NCBI GenBank assembly: GCA_900547975.1
Contig: URIX01000042.1
Location: 1 to 15,959 of the forward strand
DNA length: 15,959 bases
Direction: 5' to 3'
Origin: an uncultured Eubacteriales bacterium
GTDB lineage: Bacteria > Bacillota > Clostridia > Christensenellales > CAG-917
Positions 14,190-15,959 of the stretch are shown one piece after another. Position numbers and translations under genes: made by a program. Every line of letters starts with the position of its first letter. Position 1 is the stretch's first letter. The notes below the pieces were generated by a model that worked only from the letters and a program-made list of their open reading frames with translations, ran no database searches and was not told where the DNA came from.

Positions 14190-14218
14190 AAAGGGCGCGC
14201 TCTGCGCCTTTTGTTTTT
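14190..14218 (+). terminator. Terminator-like hairpin between response regulator and kinase
   Basis: Stem AAAGGGCGC / GCGCCTTTT (one G-U pair) with a 5-nt loop, followed by GTTTTTATT. It begins 4 nt after the response regulator stop. It should at least partly uncouple kinase expression from the regulator. Confidence 0.7.
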
Positions 14219-14278
14219 ATTACACAAACAAAGGTTTATCATCTTGTTATATATAGATAAAATATCGAATCGGTCAAT

Positions 14279-15538
14279 ATGGACATAATCAGAAAACAAC
14301 GTATCAACTACACCGTCACCACCACCCTCATAGCCGCAATATTTTTGCTTGTGGTTTTGGGCGGTTTGTTCGGCGTTGTGTACGGCTCGAACGACGCGTT
14401 CATAAACAAGGCTCTCGACAAGGCTTTGGAAGACCCCGAACACTATAACGACAACGTCGCAAACGACTTGCGCTGTATCTTTATCTACAAATATAACGAC
14501 GGAAGAAAGCCGTACATCGACGGCAAGGTCGACGTCTACGGCGACGACGCGACGGAAATTATCCTCAAAGCCATTTCCACCGCCGACGGAAAATTCGAGT
14601 ACAACGACTGCCACTTCGTCGTGGCAAACAGACAGTACACAAACGGCACGCTATATGCGCTCATCGACCGCACGAGTTATCACAAGCAACTTGCAAACAC
14701 CGCGATTATGGTGACTTTGCTTTACTGCTGCTCGGTCGTGTTCGTGGCGTTGCTCGCGCTGTTGTCGTCGGCAAGGTTACTGTTCCCCGTCGCTTCCGCG
14801 ATGACGAAACAACGCGACCTCATCGCCAACGCTTCGCACGAACTCAAAACGCCGCTTACGGTTATCGCAACCAACCTCAGCGTAATAAAGAGCGAACCCG
14901 ATTCCACCGTCAAGGACAACGAAAAGTGGATAACTTCAATATCTACGCAACTGGTGCGTATGCGCGACCTTGTGAACAGTATGCTCGAACTTAGCAAACT
15001 CGAACAGAGCGAACTTCAAAAACAAGACGTAAATTTCAGCGAAATCGTCGAGGGCGCGTGCCTCGAATTCGAAGCGACTTGCTTTGAAAAGGACGTAAAA
15101 CTGCTCACCGACGTACAACCCGACTTGCACGTTTACGGCGAAAACAAATCGCTCGAACGCCTCGTCGTCATACTGCTCGACAACGCAATCAAATATTCGG
15201 GCGACAACGGCAAAGTGGGCGTTAGGTTGTTCGTGGACTCCAAACGCATACATTTGTCGGTTATGAACACGGGCGAGTGTATATCGAAAGAGGACGCAAA
15301 GCACGTTTTTGACAGATTCTACCGCACGGACGGCGCAAGACAGAATAAAGACAACCAGAGTTTTGGGCTCGGCTTGTCCATAGCGTCGGCAACGGTAAAA
15401 GCGCATTGCGGCGAAATAGATTGTCACGGAATCGAGGGCAAAGGCACGGTGTTCGACGTGTATCTTCCCTCTCTCAAAGTCAAAAAAGACGGCACGCCCA
15501 TCGAACCCAAAAAGAAAAAGAAATTGTTTGAACTGTGA
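14279..15538 (+). CDS. Membrane sensor histidine kinase
   Basis: 419 aa. TM1 is at about 12-35 and TM2 at about 141-168, enclosing an extracytoplasmic sensor region of about 105 residues without a recognised domain. No clear HAMP domain: TM2 leads within about 15 residues into the H-box RDLIANASHELKTPL (H187). The N-box is LLDNAIKYS (N302); the nucleotide lid has MNTGECISKEDAKHVFDRFYR and FGLGLSIAS (362-370). It ends in a lysine-rich tail (KKKKK). It pairs with the response regulator upstream. No ribosome site precedes the ATG at 14279; TAAAAT at 14258-14263 may be a -10 giving a very short leader, consistent with a terminator in the gap. Kinase identity is secure; the stimulus is unknown. 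Confidence 0.95.
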   Translation: MDIIRKQRINYTVTTTLIAAIFLLVVLGGLFGVVYGSNDAFINKALDKALEDPEHYNDNVANDLRCIFIYKYNDGRKPYIDGKVDVYGDDATEIILKAISTADGKFEYNDCHFVVANRQYTNGTLYALIDRTSYHKQLANTAIMVTLLYCCSVVFVALLALLSSARLLFPVASAMTKQRDLIANASHELKTPLTVIATNLSVIKSEPDSTVKDNEKWITSISTQLVRMRDLVNSMLELSKLEQSELQKQDVNFSEIVEGACLEFEATCFEKDVKLLTDVQPDLHVYGENKSLERLVVILLDNAIKYSGDNGKVGVRLFVDSKRIHLSVMNTGECISKEDAKHVFDRFYRTDGARQNKDNQSFGLGLSIASATVKAHCGEIDCHGIEGKGTVFDVYLPSLKVKKDGTPIEPKKKKKLFEL

Positions 15539-15540
15539 TT

Positions 15541-15569
15541 AAAAGCGCACCTGTGAGGGTGCGCTTTTT
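15541..15569 (+). terminator. Intrinsic terminator of the histidine kinase gene
   Basis: Stem AAAAGCGCACC / GGTGCGCTTTT with a 6-nt loop, then T and AT-rich DNA, starting 3 nt after the kinase stop. Confidence 0.88.
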
Positions 15570-15573
15570 AATT

Positions 15574-15601
15574 AATAATGAATAATTAATAATTAATAAT
15601 T
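15574..15601. repeat. AATAATT heptamer tandem repeat
   Basis: Four 7-bp units: AATAATG followed by three perfect AATAATT copies. It lies directly between the kinase terminator and the dispersed repeat copies, and is followed by a small hairpin AAGGC-AAA-GCCTT (15606-15618). Confidence 0.8.
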
Positions 15602-15630
15602 ATGGAAGGCAAAGCCTTAATCCAAAACTT

Positions 15631-15677
15631 ATTCGAAGACTACTCGTACGCGGAATGTGCGACTTCGAAGACGGAAT
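15631..15677. repeat. Dispersed intergenic repeat, copy 2 (short)
   Basis: ATTCGAAGACTACTCGTA, then CGGAATGTGC and TTCGAAGACGGAAT. It matches the first two thirds of copy 1 but lacks the GCAAGGCGGCGACC end. Confidence 0.7.
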
Positions 15678-15725
15678 AAAAACCGCCGTCCGCGAACTTG
15701 CAGAGCGGACTCCTAACGGACACTC

Positions 15726-15793
15726 ATTCGAAGCGTACTTATTAACGTTATGTGTAACTTCGAAGGCGGAATTGGAGCCGCAAGGCGGCGACC
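15726..15793. repeat. Dispersed intergenic repeat, copy 3
   Basis: It begins ATTCGAAGCGTACT, continues with TATGTGTAACTTCGAAGG and ends CGGAATTGGAGCCGCAAGG followed by CGGCGACC. Its length (68 bp) equals copy 1, and the last 27 bases differ from it at only two places. Confidence 0.75.
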
Positions 15794-15959
15794 GTAGCGA
15801 ACGCCGAGCTTGACGGAAAGTACAAGCGACTGCGCCGTTTGGGTGCGTAGCTGGCGCACAAAGCGCAGTGGCACAAGTAGAGAAATGTCCCTATCTATGC
15901 GAGCGCTGAGTGTTGCCCCACGCGAAGCGGACGCCGTGGGTTCCCTCAAATTTATGCAG

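Larger units (their letters stand above)
15602..15959. other. Non-coding repeat region at the right edge
   Basis: No credible gene is seen. It holds two dispersed repeat copies (15631-15677 and 15726-15793). Between and after them are inverted repeats GTCCGC/GCGGAC (15688-15710), GTGCG/CGCAC (15843-15859) and CCCACG/CGTGGG (15917-15940). A minus-strand open frame here (15713-15949) is a translation of the repeat. The region runs off the window. Confidence 0.6.

Noticed and set aside
15713..15949. Minus-strand 78-residue open frame containing RRLAAPIP
   Set aside because: It is also repeat-derived. It crosses several hairpins, has no ribosome site and no recognisable domain.

Overview
The window looks like a chromosomal, mostly housekeeping stretch from an anaerobic, low-to-mid GC Bacillota, most likely an uncultured Clostridia-type gut lineage. 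This assignment is inference. It rests on a type III glutamine synthetase, a transketolase split into two genes, formate-tetrahydrofolate ligase, strong GGAGG-type ribosome sites, sigma-A-like promoters and AT-rich intergenic DNA. Named housekeeping genes are purA (cut by the left edge), purB, glnN (GSIII), the transketolase C- and N-terminal subunit genes, dapB and fhs. No tRNA, rRNA, CRISPR array or transposase was recognised.

Layout. 1-2437 (minus): purB then purA, the two enzymes that turn IMP into AMP. A promoter precedes them, and a long hairpin with a U-tract sits in the purB leader. 2438-2849: divergent AT-rich intergenic region. 2850-4928 (plus): glnN, ended by a bidirectional terminator. 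5050-6807 (minus): the split transketolase, with its own promoter. 6877-7323 (minus): a small secreted or lipoprotein-like orphan. 7324-7837: a non-coding mosaic of hairpins and one copy of a dispersed repeat. 7838-8578 (minus): dapB. 8710-9766 (minus): an overlapping two-gene operon of a zinc-ribbon protein and a lipoprotein with an InlB-type beta-grasp repeat. It is divergent from a Cro/CI-type regulator at 9862-10074 (plus). Two 19-bp operator-like direct repeats lie between them, one filling the spacer of the operon's promoter. 10172-11857 (minus): fhs. 12146-12490 (plus): a small membrane protein with a Cys/Asp/Ser-rich tail. 12701-13348 (minus): a HAD-IB-like phosphatase. 13506-15538 (plus): an OmpR/PhoB-type response regulator and its histidine kinase. 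15539-15959: a terminator, a heptamer tandem repeat and two further copies of the dispersed repeat.

The most interesting signals are: (1) the regulator / zinc-ribbon / lipoprotein module with its paired operators; (2) an attenuator-like hairpin in the purB leader; (3) an abrupt change of GC and codon usage inside purA near position 300, meaning recombination or an assembly chimera; (4) a dispersed intergenic repeat family with three copies here; (5) several genes with no ribosome site and a -10 element very close to the start codon.

Everything here was read by eye from the sequence. Family assignments come from remembered motifs, not from searches.
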